Assembly: GCA_900318345.1 (NCBI GenBank)
Contig: ONKD01000011.1
Span: forward strand, 140,355 to 204,354
DNA: 64,000 bases
Direction of reading: 5' to 3'
From: an uncultured Prevotellaceae bacterium
GTDB taxonomy: Bacteria; Bacteroidota; Bacteroidia; Bacteroidales; Muribaculaceae
Shown here: one piece after another, positions 31,840-40,224 of the stretch
Layout of the letters: each line of letters opens with the position of its first letter
Position numbering within the stretch: the stretch's first letter is position 1
Program-made: the position numbers and the translations under genes
The notes under the pieces: model-generated
The model's database searches: none
Told to the model about the DNA's origin: nothing
What the model saw: the letters and a program-made list of their open reading frames with translations, nothing else

Positions 31840-33687
31840 ATGTGTGGAATTGTAGGATATATAGGCAAAAATGAAGCCTATCCGATTTTAATCAAAGGAC
31901 TGAAAAGACTGGAATACCGCGGCTATGATAGCGCGGGAGTAGCACTCATTAACAACGATGGCGGCTTGAACGTTTATAAAGCCAAAGGCAAGGTGGCTGA
32001 CCTGGAATCCTATTGTGAAGACAAGGACAAGACAGGATGCGCCGGCATTGCCCACACCCGTTGGGCAACACACGGCGAACCCAACAGCGCCAATGCCCAT
32101 CCCCACTACTCGGCATCGGGCAGGCTGGCCCTCATCCACAACGGCATCATTGAGAACTACATGACGCTGAAGGAGAACCTGGTGGAACGCGGCATTGCCT
32201 TCAAAAGCGTGACGGACACCGAGGTGCTGGTTCAACTTATCGAGCACATCATGCTCAGCAACAATATTGAACTGCTCGAGGCAGTGCAAGTGGCACTGCA
32301 CCAGGTTATCGGAGCCTATGCCATCGCCATCCTCGACCGCAACCACCCTGACACCATCGTGTGTGCCCGCCAGAGTTCGCCCCTGGTAGTGGGACTGGGA
32401 AAACAAGGAGAATACTACCTGGGGTCTGACGCAAGCCCCATTGCCGAATATACCGACCGCGTGATTTACCTCAACGACGGCGACATCGCCGTGATGCGCT
32501 TGGGCGAGGAGTTGAAGGTCGTCAACATGGACAACGAGACCCAGCACCCCAAGGTAAAACAGATCGACATCACCCTCGGGCAACTCGAGAAGGGCGGTTA
32601 CCCCTACTTCATGATCAAGGAGATCTTTGAGCAACCGACATGCATGCGCGACTGTATGCGTGGACGCATCAATGTGGATGCCGACCGCATCACCCTGTCG
32701 GCAGTCATCGACTACCGCGAACGACTGATTACGGCACGTCGCATCATCATTGTTGCCTGCGGAACCAGCTGGCATGCCGGCCTCATCGGGAAACAACTCA
32801 TCGAGAGCATGTGCCGCATCCCCGTCGAGGTGGAATATGCCTCAGAATTTCGCTACCGCGACCCTGTCATCATGCCCGATGACGTCGTTATCGCCATCTC
32901 ACAGAGCGGCGAAACCGCCGATACACTGGCAGCCATCGAACTGGCGCGCCAAGCTGGCGCATTTGTATTTGGCGTGTGCAACGCCATCGGCGCCTCCATT
33001 CCTCGCCAGACGCAGACGGGCGTTTACATCCATGTGGGGCCTGAAATCGGTGTCGCCTCGACCAAGGCATTTACCGGGCAGGTCACCGTGCTGTCGATGC
33101 TCGCCCTGAGTATCGCACGTGAGAAACAGACCATCGACAACGAGACCTACAAGCGCATGGTTGCCGAACTCACCCGCATTCCCGACAAAATGGAGCAGGC
33201 CCTCCAGACCAATGAGCAAATCGAGCGCTTGGCACCCATCTTCACCTACGCCAAGAACTGCCTGTACCTGGGACGAGGATATAACTACCCCGTAGCCCTT
33301 GAAGGGGCATTGAAACTCAAGGAAATCAGTTACATCCATGCCGAGGGGTATCCTGCCGCCGAAATGAAACACGGTCCCATCGCTCTCATCGACTCAGAGA
33401 TGCCCGTGTTTGTCATAGCCACCCGAGATAAACTATACGAAAAGATTATTTCCAACATCCAGGAGGTGCGTGCCCGTGGAGGTCGAGTGACGGCACTGGT
33501 GACGCAAGGAGACACGCAGATACAGCAATTTGCCGATCATGTCATCGAACTGCCCGACACGATAGAATGCTTCCAGCCACTCATCGCCAGCATTCCGCTG
33601 CAACTGTTGGCCTACCACATCGCCGTGTGCAAGGGCAAGGACGTTGACCGTCCGCGCAATCTGGCCAAGAGTGTTACGGTAGAGTAA
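31840..33687 (+). CDS. glmS: Glutamine-fructose-6-phosphate aminotransferase (isomerizing)
   Basis: The 615-residue enzyme makes glucosamine-6-phosphate from fructose-6-phosphate and glutamine, the entry step of amino-sugar and peptidoglycan synthesis. The class II amidotransferase domain starts with catalytic Cys2 (MCGIVGYIGKNEAY), followed by THTRWATHGEP-like HTRWATHGEPN and GIIENY. Two SIS domains follow (VACGTSWHAG, AISQSGETADTLAA, GVASTKAFTGQV). It ends with the conserved DxPRNLAKSVTVE tail. No glmS ribozyme-like leader is evident; the leader is only about 60 bases. Confidence 0.98.
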   Translation: MCGIVGYIGKNEAYPILIKGLKRLEYRGYDSAGVALINNDGGLNVYKAKGKVADLESYCEDKDKTGCAGIAHTRWATHGEPNSANAHPHYSASGRLALIHNGIIENYMTLKENLVERGIAFKSVTDTEVLVQLIEHIMLSNNIELLEAVQVALHQVIGAYAIAILDRNHPDTIVCARQSSPLVVGLGKQGEYYLGSDASPIAEYTDRVIYLNDGDIAVMRLGEELKVVNMDNETQHPKVKQIDITLGQLEKGGYPYFMIKEIFEQPTCMRDCMRGRINVDADRITLSAVIDYRERLITARRIIIVACGTSWHAGLIGKQLIESMCRIPVEVEYASEFRYRDPVIMPDDVVIAISQSGETADTLAAIELARQAGAFVFGVCNAIGASIPRQTQTGVYIHVGPEIGVASTKAFTGQVTVLSMLALSIAREKQTIDNETYKRMVAELTRIPDKMEQALQTNEQIERLAPIFTYAKNCLYLGRGYNYPVALEGALKLKEISYIHAEGYPAAEMKHGPIALIDSEMPVFVIATRDKLYEKIISNIQEVRARGGRVTALVTQGDTQIQQFADHVIELPDTIECFQPLIASIPLQLLAYHIAVCKGKDVDRPRNLAKSVTVE

Positions 33688-33724
33688 TGACAAAGAAAAA
33701 TGATGGTTAAAAACAAAAAACTGT

Positions 33725-33755
33725 TTTGTTATCCGCTCGACTTGAACTACCTTTG
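33725..33755 (+). promoter_or_regulatory. Promoter of the uracil/xanthine permease gene
   Basis: TTTG (33725-33728), a 19-bp spacer and TACCTTTG (33748-33755) match the consensus, 33 bp before the ATG at 33789. Confidence 0.7.
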
Positions 33756-33788
33756 TAACGGTAAAAGTTAATCACGAGACGCTCAATC

Positions 33789-35003
33789 ATGAGTAAAACA
33801 ATGGAAACCAACCATCTAACCTTTGCACGAAAAACGATTGTAGGCATTCAGTTTCTTTTTGTTGCCTTTGGCGCTACAGTTTTAGTACCTCTGCTGGTGG
33901 GTCTTGATCCTGCTACGGCCTTGTTCACGGCTGGCCTGGGCACATTTATCTTTCATCTCATCACCAAGGGCAAGGTGCCCATCTTCCTCGGATCCAGCTT
34001 CGCCTTCATCGCGCCCATCATCTCGGCCTCCAAGCAATGGGGCATGTCGGGCACCCTGGCGGGCATGGCAGGAGTGGCACTGGTCTATTTTGTGATGTCG
34101 GCGCTCATCAAGTGGCAAGGACGGCGCTTGCTCAATCGCCTGTTCCCGCCAGTCGTCATCGGGCCTGTCATCATCTGCATCGGCCTGTCGCTGTCGCCCT
34201 CGGCGGTCAATATGGCCAAGGAGAACTGGCTACTGGCTTTCATCTCGCTGTTGACAGCCATTCTGGTGCTCGTCCTCGGACGCGGTCTCCTCAAGTTGGT
34301 GCCTGTGGTGTGTGGCATCATTGTGGGGTACATTGTGTCGTTTTGCATGGGACTGGTCGACTTTTCAAGCGTCATTAGTGCGCCGTGGTTTGCCCTGCCA
34401 TCAAGCATCAGCCATTTCCAGCTGCCTCAGTTTGATTGGGAGCCGTTCCTATTCATGATTCCTGTGGCCATCGCACCCGTGATTGAGCACATCGGCGACG
34501 TGTATGTGGTGGGGGCAGTGGCCAATAAAGACTTTGTAAAAAACCCCGGCCTGCACCGCACCATGCTGGGTGATGGTTTGGCATGTCTGGTTGCGGCCCT
34601 CTTTGGCGGCCCTCCCGTGACCACCTACAGCGAGGTGACGGGAGCCATGCAGATCACCCGCATCACAAGCCCCGCAGTCATCCGTATTGCCGCTGCCACG
34701 GCGATTGTATTCTCGATCATCGGCAAGTTGAGCGCATTGCTGCAAAGCATTCCCGCGGCCGTCTTGGGCGGCATCATGCTCATGCTGTTCGGCTCCATCG
34801 CTGCGGTGGGCATCCAGAATCTGGTGAACAACAAGGTTGACTTGAACCAAACGCGCAACATTATCATCGTTAGCGTGGTATTGACCCTGGGCATAGGTGG
34901 CGCCATCATCCCGATGGGTAGTTTCTCGCTGAGCGGCATCGGTCTGTCGGCTGTCGCTGGAGTCATCCTCAACCTGGTCCTCCCCAACGCGAAGAATGCG
35001 TAA
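33789..35003 (+). CDS. Uracil/xanthine permease (NCS2 family)
   Basis: The 404-residue inner-membrane transporter has about 14 hydrophobic segments. Family motifs are QFLFVAFGATVLVPLLVGL, FLGSSFAFIAPI, IPVAIAPVIEHIGDVYVVG (substrate-site glutamate) and GGPPVTTYSEVTGAMQITR. The pattern is closer to uracil transporters (UraA) than to xanthine ones, but the substrate cannot be fixed. It is monocistronic. The gap to the next gene holds a TTG-N19-TAAATTTA promoter for the carbonic anhydrase. Confidence 0.93.
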   Translation: MSKTMETNHLTFARKTIVGIQFLFVAFGATVLVPLLVGLDPATALFTAGLGTFIFHLITKGKVPIFLGSSFAFIAPIISASKQWGMSGTLAGMAGVALVYFVMSALIKWQGRRLLNRLFPPVVIGPVIICIGLSLSPSAVNMAKENWLLAFISLLTAILVLVLGRGLLKLVPVVCGIIVGYIVSFCMGLVDFSSVISAPWFALPSSISHFQLPQFDWEPFLFMIPVAIAPVIEHIGDVYVVGAVANKDFVKNPGLHRTMLGDGLACLVAALFGGPPVTTYSEVTGAMQITRITSPAVIRIAAATAIVFSIIGKLSALLQSIPAAVLGGIMLMLFGSIAAVGIQNLVNNKVDLNQTRNIIIVSVVLTLGIGGAIIPMGSFSLSGIGLSAVAGVILNLVLPNAKNA

Positions 35004-35048
35004 TTCAACCTCGCGCTGCGTCTTGATGGGTTTTTAACATAAAAACGC

Positions 35049-35078
35049 TTGGCGATTGGACGAATGTTAGTAAATTTA
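35049..35078 (+). promoter_or_regulatory. Promoter of the carbonic anhydrase operon
   Basis: TTG (35049-35051), 19 bp and TAAATTTA (35071-35078; final G replaced by A). A near-identical GAATGTTAGTANATTTACTG stretch precedes the gene at 39778. Confidence 0.5.
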
Positions 35079-35123
35079 CTGCCAGATATAATATAAATAT
35101 AGATATTCACCATATCCATCATT

Positions 35124-35669
35124 ATGATTGACCAAGTAATAGCATTCAATAGGGGCTTTGTGGAGCGCAAGGACTATGAGCAGTATGTGACCGACAAATA
35201 CCCCGACAAGCGCCTGGCTGTGCTCAGCTGCATGGACACGCGGCTGACCGAACTGCTGCCCGCCGCGTTGGGCCTAAAGAACGGTGACGCCAAAGTCATC
35301 AAGAACGCTGGCGGCCTGGTGATTTCACCGTTTGACTCGGCCATGCGCAGCCTCATCGTGGCCATCTATGAACTGGGTGTGCAGGAAATCATGGTAATTG
35401 CCCATTCCAATTGCGGTGCTTGCCGCATGAGCTATGACCATTTCCACCACGAGATGATTGCCCGCGGTGTGACCGACGAGACGCTCAACACCATCCGCCA
35501 CTGCGGCATCGACCTCGATGCCTGGCTCGAGGGTTTCAAGGACACCCCCGAATCGGTGCGCAAGACCGTCGAGACCATCAAGACCCACCCCCTTGTGCCC
35601 AATGACATTGTGGTGCGCGGCTTTATCATTGACTCGGTGACTGGAGCCCTTGAAGAAATCGTTGACTAG
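35124..35669 (+). CDS. Beta-class carbonic anhydrase
   Basis: The 181-residue enzyme interconverts CO2 and bicarbonate. The zinc ligands of the beta class are visible: Cys in LSCMDTRL (with the Asp-Arg dyad), then His and Cys in VIAHSNCGACRMSY. KNAGGLVISPFDSAMRSL is also typical. It is the first gene of a tight cluster (gaps of 9 and 6 bp) with a TIGR04076-like protein and an AlkZ-like protein. Confidence 0.93.
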   Translation: MIDQVIAFNRGFVERKDYEQYVTDKYPDKRLAVLSCMDTRLTELLPAALGLKNGDAKVIKNAGGLVISPFDSAMRSLIVAIYELGVQEIMVIAHSNCGACRMSYDHFHHEMIARGVTDETLNTIRHCGIDLDAWLEGFKDTPESVRKTVETIKTHPLVPNDIVVRGFIIDSVTGALEEIVD

Positions 35670-35678
35670 CTGCAAGCC

Positions 35679-35987
35679 ATGAACAAGGTAAGAATAACAG
35701 CCATCCGTCAAACGGTATATCACGACTTGATGGCGAGATTTGAGAACCCCATCGAGCACACCTGTGACGTGAAAGAAGGCCAGCAATGGATATCCATCGA
35801 TGGCCAGTGCCCTGAGGGGATGTGTCCGTCGGCATGGTCATCGATGAGGGAGTTTGTGGAGTCGCTTGCCCGTGGCGAGGGCAACTTCTATGATGGCTGG
35901 ATGAAGAATCCCATGAGTGCGATGATCAGCTGCAACGACGGCTTCCGCCCGTTCAGTTTCTATATCGAAGTGATTGAAGAACCTTGA
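35679..35987 (+). CDS. TIGR04076-like small protein
   Basis: The 102-residue cytoplasmic protein follows the carbonic anhydrase gene by 9 bp. It has the pattern of the TIGR04076 family from anaerobes: a start with MNKVRITAIRQTVYHDL, a middle with GQCPEGMCPSAWSSM, and an end with SAMISCNDGFRPFSFYI. Three cysteines may bind a metal or act in redox, but the family has no known function. The assignment is from pattern memory. Confidence 0.75.
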   Translation: MNKVRITAIRQTVYHDLMARFENPIEHTCDVKEGQQWISIDGQCPEGMCPSAWSSMREFVESLARGEGNFYDGWMKNPMSAMISCNDGFRPFSFYIEVIEEP

Positions 35988-35993
35988 GACTCT

Positions 35994-37034
35994 ATGAATC
36001 CCATTGCCATCAGACTGCTCAACCAGCAGCTTGCCGCGCCGCAATTCAGGGACCCCGTTGAGGTGGTGAGCCACATGGGCGCAATGCAAGCCCAGGAATA
36101 CCGCATGATGCGTTGGGCCGTGGCGATGCGCACCCGCCGCCCGTCGGCGCGAGCATTTAAAGCGGCTTTTGATAGCGGGGGGATCATCCGTTTGCACTTG
36201 ATGCGCGGCACTTGGCAGCTGGTGTCAGCCGAGGACTATTGGCCACTCATCGAGCTTTGTTCGCCCCGGGCCATTGCCGTGACCAAGGGGTGGATGCATA
36301 GTAACCGCATCACCATCCCCGATGAGGAGCAGAAGCGCATTGGTGATATCTTGGCGCAGACCGCTGCCGACAAGGGGAGCGTGACCAAAGATGATTTCGT
36401 TTTGGCGTTAGCCGCGAGAGACATCCGCATGGATGAGCATCGTCTGTCCTATCACATCCGCATGGCAGAGCTGACAGGAGTCATCTGCAGCGGCGACCTC
36501 CTGCCCATGCAAGCCACCTATGCGTTAACGGCCAACAAGGTGCCGACTCATGGCAAGACTGACCGGGACGAGACCCTGATGCATCTGGCGCACAAATATT
36601 TCCAAAGCCGCCAGCCTGCGACACTGGAGGATTTTGTCTGGTGGTCAGGACTGAACATCGGCGACTGCCGCCGGGGGATTGAGTTGCTGGGCAACACCAT
36701 TCATCTGGAAAAGCACAAAGGCAGGGAATTTTACATCACTGACGACTGCCGCACGCGGGGATTCCGCAAGGGTCACTATCAACTGATTCCACCCTATGAC
36801 GAATACCTCATCGCCTACAAAAGCCGCGACATTGTCCTAGCCCCTGAGCATAGCCATCGTGCCCACAACAAGACCGGCATCTTCCAGCCCATCATCGCCC
36901 ATGACGGCATCGTCTGCGGCAACTGGGCACCTTTTAAGGCCACTTGCCAGCCCGTTTTCTTCACCGGTGACCACAACAATGAGGCCGCCGTGCAAGACGC
37001 CTGGTCAACCTACCAGCGATTCCTAGAGAAATAG
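35994..37034 (+). CDS. AlkZ/YcaQ-like winged-helix DNA glycosylase family protein (HTH_42)
   Basis: The 346-residue protein is built of tandem winged helices. Near the N-terminus it has MGAMQAQEYRMM; QAQ matches the catalytic QxQ motif of AlkZ, which unhooks interstrand crosslinks and removes bulky alkylated bases. Further conserved segments are LHLMRGTWQLVSAEDYWPL, ATLEDFVWWSGLN and LIPPYDEYLIAYKSRD. It lies 6 bp after the preceding gene, within the carbonic anhydrase operon. The lesion specificity is unknown. Confidence 0.85.
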   Translation: MNPIAIRLLNQQLAAPQFRDPVEVVSHMGAMQAQEYRMMRWAVAMRTRRPSARAFKAAFDSGGIIRLHLMRGTWQLVSAEDYWPLIELCSPRAIAVTKGWMHSNRITIPDEEQKRIGDILAQTAADKGSVTKDDFVLALAARDIRMDEHRLSYHIRMAELTGVICSGDLLPMQATYALTANKVPTHGKTDRDETLMHLAHKYFQSRQPATLEDFVWWSGLNIGDCRRGIELLGNTIHLEKHKGREFYITDDCRTRGFRKGHYQLIPPYDEYLIAYKSRDIVLAPEHSHRAHNKTGIFQPIIAHDGIVCGNWAPFKATCQPVFFTGDHNNEAAVQDAWSTYQRFLEK

Positions 37035-37095
37035 CGACCGCTTGTCCAATCATGATTATTAATTGCTTGTAATGTCTAATTAACTGTTATCAATT

Positions 37096-37449
37096 ATGAA
37101 TATTGAGGAGGTGAGGGAGTTTTGTTTGAGCCTGCCGGGGGTGACTGAGGATTCGCCTTACGGGCCTGACATGATTGTGTTCAGGATTGAGGGGAAGATA
37201 TTCTTGCATCTTCCGCTGGAGTATGCCGACCCGCGCATCTCTATCAAGCTGCCGCCCGAGGAGGGCGTGGAACTGCGCGAGCGCTACAGTGCCATCCGTG
37301 CGGCGTTCCACCTGAACAAAACCCACTGGAACGAAGTCCTCATCGAACACACGTTCCCCAGGGAACAGCTTGAGGCTTGGATAGTGGAGTCCTATCAGAT
37401 CGTATTCAACAAGTTGCCCAAACGACTTCGAGATAAATATCAACCATGA
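37096..37449 (+). CDS. MmcQ/YjbR-family protein
   Basis: The 117-residue protein has the MmcQ/YjbR fold pattern: N-terminal helix EEVREFCLSLPGVTEDSPYG, a beta segment MIVFRIEGKIFLHL, and the C-terminal LNKTHWNEVLI plus helical tail ESYQIVFNKLPKRLRDK. The fold resembles CyaY-like DNA-binding proteins, but the function is not established. It follows the AlkZ-like gene by 61 bp and may share its transcript. Confidence 0.85.
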   Translation: MNIEEVREFCLSLPGVTEDSPYGPDMIVFRIEGKIFLHLPLEYADPRISIKLPPEEGVELRERYSAIRAAFHLNKTHWNEVLIEHTFPREQLEAWIVESYQIVFNKLPKRLRDKYQP

Positions 37450-37564
37450 AACACACGCTTCCATACTAGCCTGTAAAAGATTTTTCAAAAAAATATTGAG
37501 TTCCTGTAATTTTCATAACGGTTGCTGCATCTAACGGGCAAAACGTGAACAAAACGACGAGAAA

Positions 37565-38038
37565 ATGAATAATCAAGAACAACAATTCGCCCAACTGGTG
37601 CGGGAACATAAGAGTACCATCTACACGGTGTGCTACATGTTCTCTCATGACGAAGACGAAGTGAACGACCTCTTCCAGGAGACGCTGATCAACATGTGGA
37701 AAGGCATCGATAGTTTTCGCGAAGAAAGTAAGATCAGCACGTGGATCTATCGCGTTGCCTTGAACACATGCCTCCTGCAGGAGCGCAAGAAAAAGAGAGA
37801 GGTGCCCAAGGTGCCCCTGTCGATGAACGTGAACTTCTTTGAAGACGAGGACGCCAAAGTCGCTCAGGTTCGTCAGCTCCATCAACGCATCGGCAAACTT
37901 GGCCTAGTCGACAGAGCCATCGTGATGCTGTGGCTGGAGGGATCGAGCTATGACGAGATTGGCGCCGTCATGGGAATCTCGGCGCAAAATGTGGGCGTTA
38001 AACTTTACAGGATTAAAGAACAATTAAAAAAGATGTAA
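37565..38038 (+). CDS. ECF-type RNA polymerase sigma factor
   Basis: The 157-residue sigma-70-family factor has region 2 (about 10-75: IYTVCYMFSHDEDEVNDLFQ, STWIYRVALNTCLLQ) and region 4 (about 105-155: DRAIVMLWLEGSSYDEIGAV, then a helix-turn-helix with QNVGVKLYRIKEQL). The next gene, 2 bp downstream, encodes a membrane protein with two pairs of helices, a plausible regulator or anti-sigma partner. The target promoters are unknown. Confidence 0.92.
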   Translation: MNNQEQQFAQLVREHKSTIYTVCYMFSHDEDEVNDLFQETLINMWKGIDSFREESKISTWIYRVALNTCLLQERKKKREVPKVPLSMNVNFFEDEDAKVAQVRQLHQRIGKLGLVDRAIVMLWLEGSSYDEIGAVMGISAQNVGVKLYRIKEQLKKM

Positions 38039-38040
38039 GT

Positions 38041-38619
38041 ATGGAAGAAATGTATTTAGAGGAACTGCGCAACCAGTTTGCCATTCTCAAGGAGCAACTT
38101 AATAAACAGGAGATTGTCAACGACCATCTTCTCCGCAAAGCGATGAAATCCAAAAACAAAGAAATCAGCCGAACAAAGCGAGTAGTGTTTGTAAGTGCCT
38201 TGTCATGCCTGATTATCTTCCCTATGACCTATATGACTCACATGTGGAGTCTAGGATTTGCCATCGCCACGATTGCTATGGTAGCCTTTTCGGCAGCGGC
38301 TACCTATTACATCCACAAGCCGGTTGAGGAACTCAACTTCATGAAAGATGACTTTTCAACCGTTGCCCGCGTGATGGCCAAGTTCAAGAAGCAGTATGAC
38401 AACTGGCTGCGCTACGTGGCTCCCACGTTGATAATTCCTTGGCTTATCTGGGGCTGCTATGAGTTTGCTTGGAAAAACGCTCCCGACGGCATCAATCCTT
38501 GGCTCATGTCACTGCCCTTGATTGTTGGGGTTATCATTGGCGGTCTCATCGGCGTCAAGTTCCATTTCAAGGCCGTGAATGCAGCCCAAGACATCCTTGA
38601 CCAAATCGAAGAGTCATAA
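38041..38619 (+). CDS. Membrane protein coupled to ECF sigma factor (anti-sigma candidate)
   Basis: The 192-residue protein has an N-terminal cytoplasmic coiled-coil-like part (FAILKEQLNKQEIVNDHLLR), two transmembrane helices (about 45-90), a loop, and two more helices (about 128-180). It starts 2 bp after the sigma gene stop. No known anti-sigma zinc motif is seen, so the role is inferred from position. A short soluble N-terminus followed by membrane helices resembles other Bacteroidetes sigma partners. Confidence 0.65.
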   Translation: MEEMYLEELRNQFAILKEQLNKQEIVNDHLLRKAMKSKNKEISRTKRVVFVSALSCLIIFPMTYMTHMWSLGFAIATIAMVAFSAAATYYIHKPVEELNFMKDDFSTVARVMAKFKKQYDNWLRYVAPTLIIPWLIWGCYEFAWKNAPDGINPWLMSLPLIVGVIIGGLIGVKFHFKAVNAAQDILDQIEES

Positions 38620-38644
38620 TTCAGGTTTTAAAAATTGATAAGTT

Positions 38645-38681
38645 TAAAAGGATGGGGAAATTTACTTTCTCCATCTTTTTA
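38645..38681. terminator. Shared terminator between convergent genes
   Basis: An A-rich GGATGGGGA arm pairs imperfectly with TCTCCATC followed by five T residues on the plus strand. It overlaps the last codons of the minus-strand GNAT gene. Confidence 0.65.
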
Positions 38682-39543
38682 GTTTAGGGAAGAAGGCTAG
38701 CATCATCTGCTTGTATTCCTCGCGGGTCATGGGCTTGGGCATGTGTTTGTTGACCTCGTCCACAAACTGGCTGCAGTGTTCAATCATCTCCTCCATTGTG
38801 AAGTCCTGGAGGAAACGGCCATCATCATAGCAGTACTTGCAGTAATCAAAGTTAATGCTGCCGTCGGCATTGTGGCCGCAGTCATCGTTGCAGGTCAACG
38901 GCATGCCGCAGCTCTGGCAGAACTGTGGCAACTGGCCCGGTCGCAGGGTCTTTTCCTTGGGCGGGAATGTTGATTCATAGGCCTCAAAGGCTTCGGGATC
39001 CATATCGGCAACAAAGTAGCCCATGGGAGGCGTGTAAGTTCCCTCGATGCCGTCCAAATAGCCTGGGATAAGTTCCTGGGCGAGGAAATAAGGCACCACG
39101 GCGTTTTCGGCCTCGGCATGATAGTGGATGTTTAAGCTGCTGGCAAGTACAAATCCCGCATGCTTGTAGAAATCGATGTTGCCCTCCATGGTCAGCACAC
39201 CGATGCCCATCTCGCGGGCTTTCTCCAGTGCATACTGCAGCAGTTTCAGGCCATACCCCTTGCGCTTATAGTCAGGGTGGATGCTGATGGGGCCAAAGGT
39301 CCAGGAAGGCAGGGTGGTGCCGTCCTTCTTTACGATTTGGGCTTTAGAAAACATCACGTGGCCGATGATGCGCCCCTCCTCCTCCATCACCAAGTCCAGC
39401 TCGGGGATAAAATCGGGGTTATCACGGAATCGGTTAAGTACATAGTGCTCGGTGCATCCCGGGCGGTACACATTCCAAAACGCCTCACGGGTGAGGTTTT
39501 CCACCTCGCGGTAGTCCTGCGGTTGTTCTAATCTTATTTCCAT
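38662..39543 (-). CDS. GNAT N-acetyltransferase fused to a zinc-ribbon domain
   Basis: From the ATG at 39543 the protein has 293 residues. The start is chosen over an upstream in-frame ATG (39654) because the GNAT fold begins with MEIRLEQPQDYREVENL and a TAACTTTG -7 box (complement of 39582-39589) lies between them. The GNAT domain (1-160) includes the acetyl-CoA loop HPDYKRKGYGLKLLQYAL. The C-terminal part has a putative zinc ribbon, CQSCGMPL...CGHN...CKYCYDDG (about 205-240), and a helical tail. Standalone zinc-ribbon proteins of this type are common in anaerobes; the fusion suggests a metal-stabilised or substrate-recruiting module. The substrate is unknown. Confidence 0.85.
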   Translation of the reverse strand: MEIRLEQPQDYREVENLTREAFWNVYRPGCTEHYVLNRFRDNPDFIPELDLVMEEEGRIIGHVMFSKAQIVKKDGTTLPSWTFGPISIHPDYKRKGYGLKLLQYALEKAREMGIGVLTMEGNIDFYKHAGFVLASSLNIHYHAEAENAVVPYFLAQELIPGYLDGIEGTYTPPMGYFVADMDPEAFEAYESTFPPKEKTLRPGQLPQFCQSCGMPLTCNDDCGHNADGSINFDYCKYCYDDGRFLQDFTMEEMIEHCSQFVDEVNKHMPKPMTREEYKQMMLAFFPKLKRWRK

Positions 39544-39581
39544 ATTGCAATATGTTTTAAGCATTGAGGGTAATTGGTGAA

Positions 39582-39589
39582 CAAAGTTA
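39582..39589 (-). promoter_or_regulatory. -7 box of the GNAT fusion gene
   Basis: TAACTTTG is read on the minus strand, 38 bp before the ATG at 39543. Confidence 0.55.
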
Positions 39590-39727
39590 CTGCAATTTTC
39601 CCAATTACCATAGTGTTGACCAACAAAACGAGTATCGAACCCACACAAATTCAATCGTAGTGGCGGTAATATGTGACTGAAAAGATTGAAAAAAGGATGT
39701 CTTCTGCTTTTTCGCGGCCAGATATGA

Positions 39728-39757
39728 TTGAAATTTGAGCGAATGTTAGTACATTTA
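39728..39757 (+). promoter_or_regulatory. Promoter of the three-gene unit at 39778-41630
   Basis: TTG (39728-39730), 19 bp and TACATTTA (39750-39757). It is almost the same sequence as the carbonic anhydrase promoter. Confidence 0.5.
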
Positions 39758-39777
39758 CTGCGCTAAATACATGAGTC

Positions 39778-40212
39778 ATGAACATAGACGAATATCTCGA
39801 TAGGCCTTACTGGATTATAGACATCTTGCCAAAGCAGGTTCCTCAAGACGCTGGCGGGCAATATTTCGCGGTAGAGCGGTACTACCTCGACAGGATAGGC
39901 CTGCTGCGCGAGAAATATGCGCACATGCTGATCAAGCTGAACTGCTACTATGACCTAACCGTCAGCCACGATGGTGAGAACTGGAAGCGCAATCCCGACC
40001 CTGAAGACATGGAACGATGGCTAGGTGCCTGCCTGTCGGTTGTTCCCACAGACCCCTCGCTTTTTGTTATGGTCAAACAAGAGCACACCTTGATGATGGC
40101 AAGTCGGGAAAATACCCACATCACGGTCTATAACCCGACCGACGCGTTAATTGACTTGCTGCGCCAGTTGGCTAACGCCGAGGGATTATTCGTTTGGAAA
40201 GGTAACAATTGA
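39778..40212 (+). CDS. Hypothetical protein (144 aa)
   Basis: I do not recognise this cytoplasmic protein. It is mixed alpha/beta, begins MNIDEYLDRPYWIIDILPKQ and has no signal peptide or membrane helix. LTVSHDGENWKRNPDPEDME and THITVYNPTDALIDLLRQLA are its clearest stretches. It is the first gene of a unit with a ClbS/DfsB-like protein (12 bp downstream) and a secreted esterase. Bacteroidetes often place small uncharacterised proteins of this size beside DinB-like genes. Confidence 0.65.
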   Translation: MNIDEYLDRPYWIIDILPKQVPQDAGGQYFAVERYYLDRIGLLREKYAHMLIKLNCYYDLTVSHDGENWKRNPDPEDMERWLGACLSVVPTDPSLFVMVKQEHTLMMASRENTHITVYNPTDALIDLLRQLANAEGLFVWKGNN

Positions 40213-40224
40213 AACTGAAGTAAT

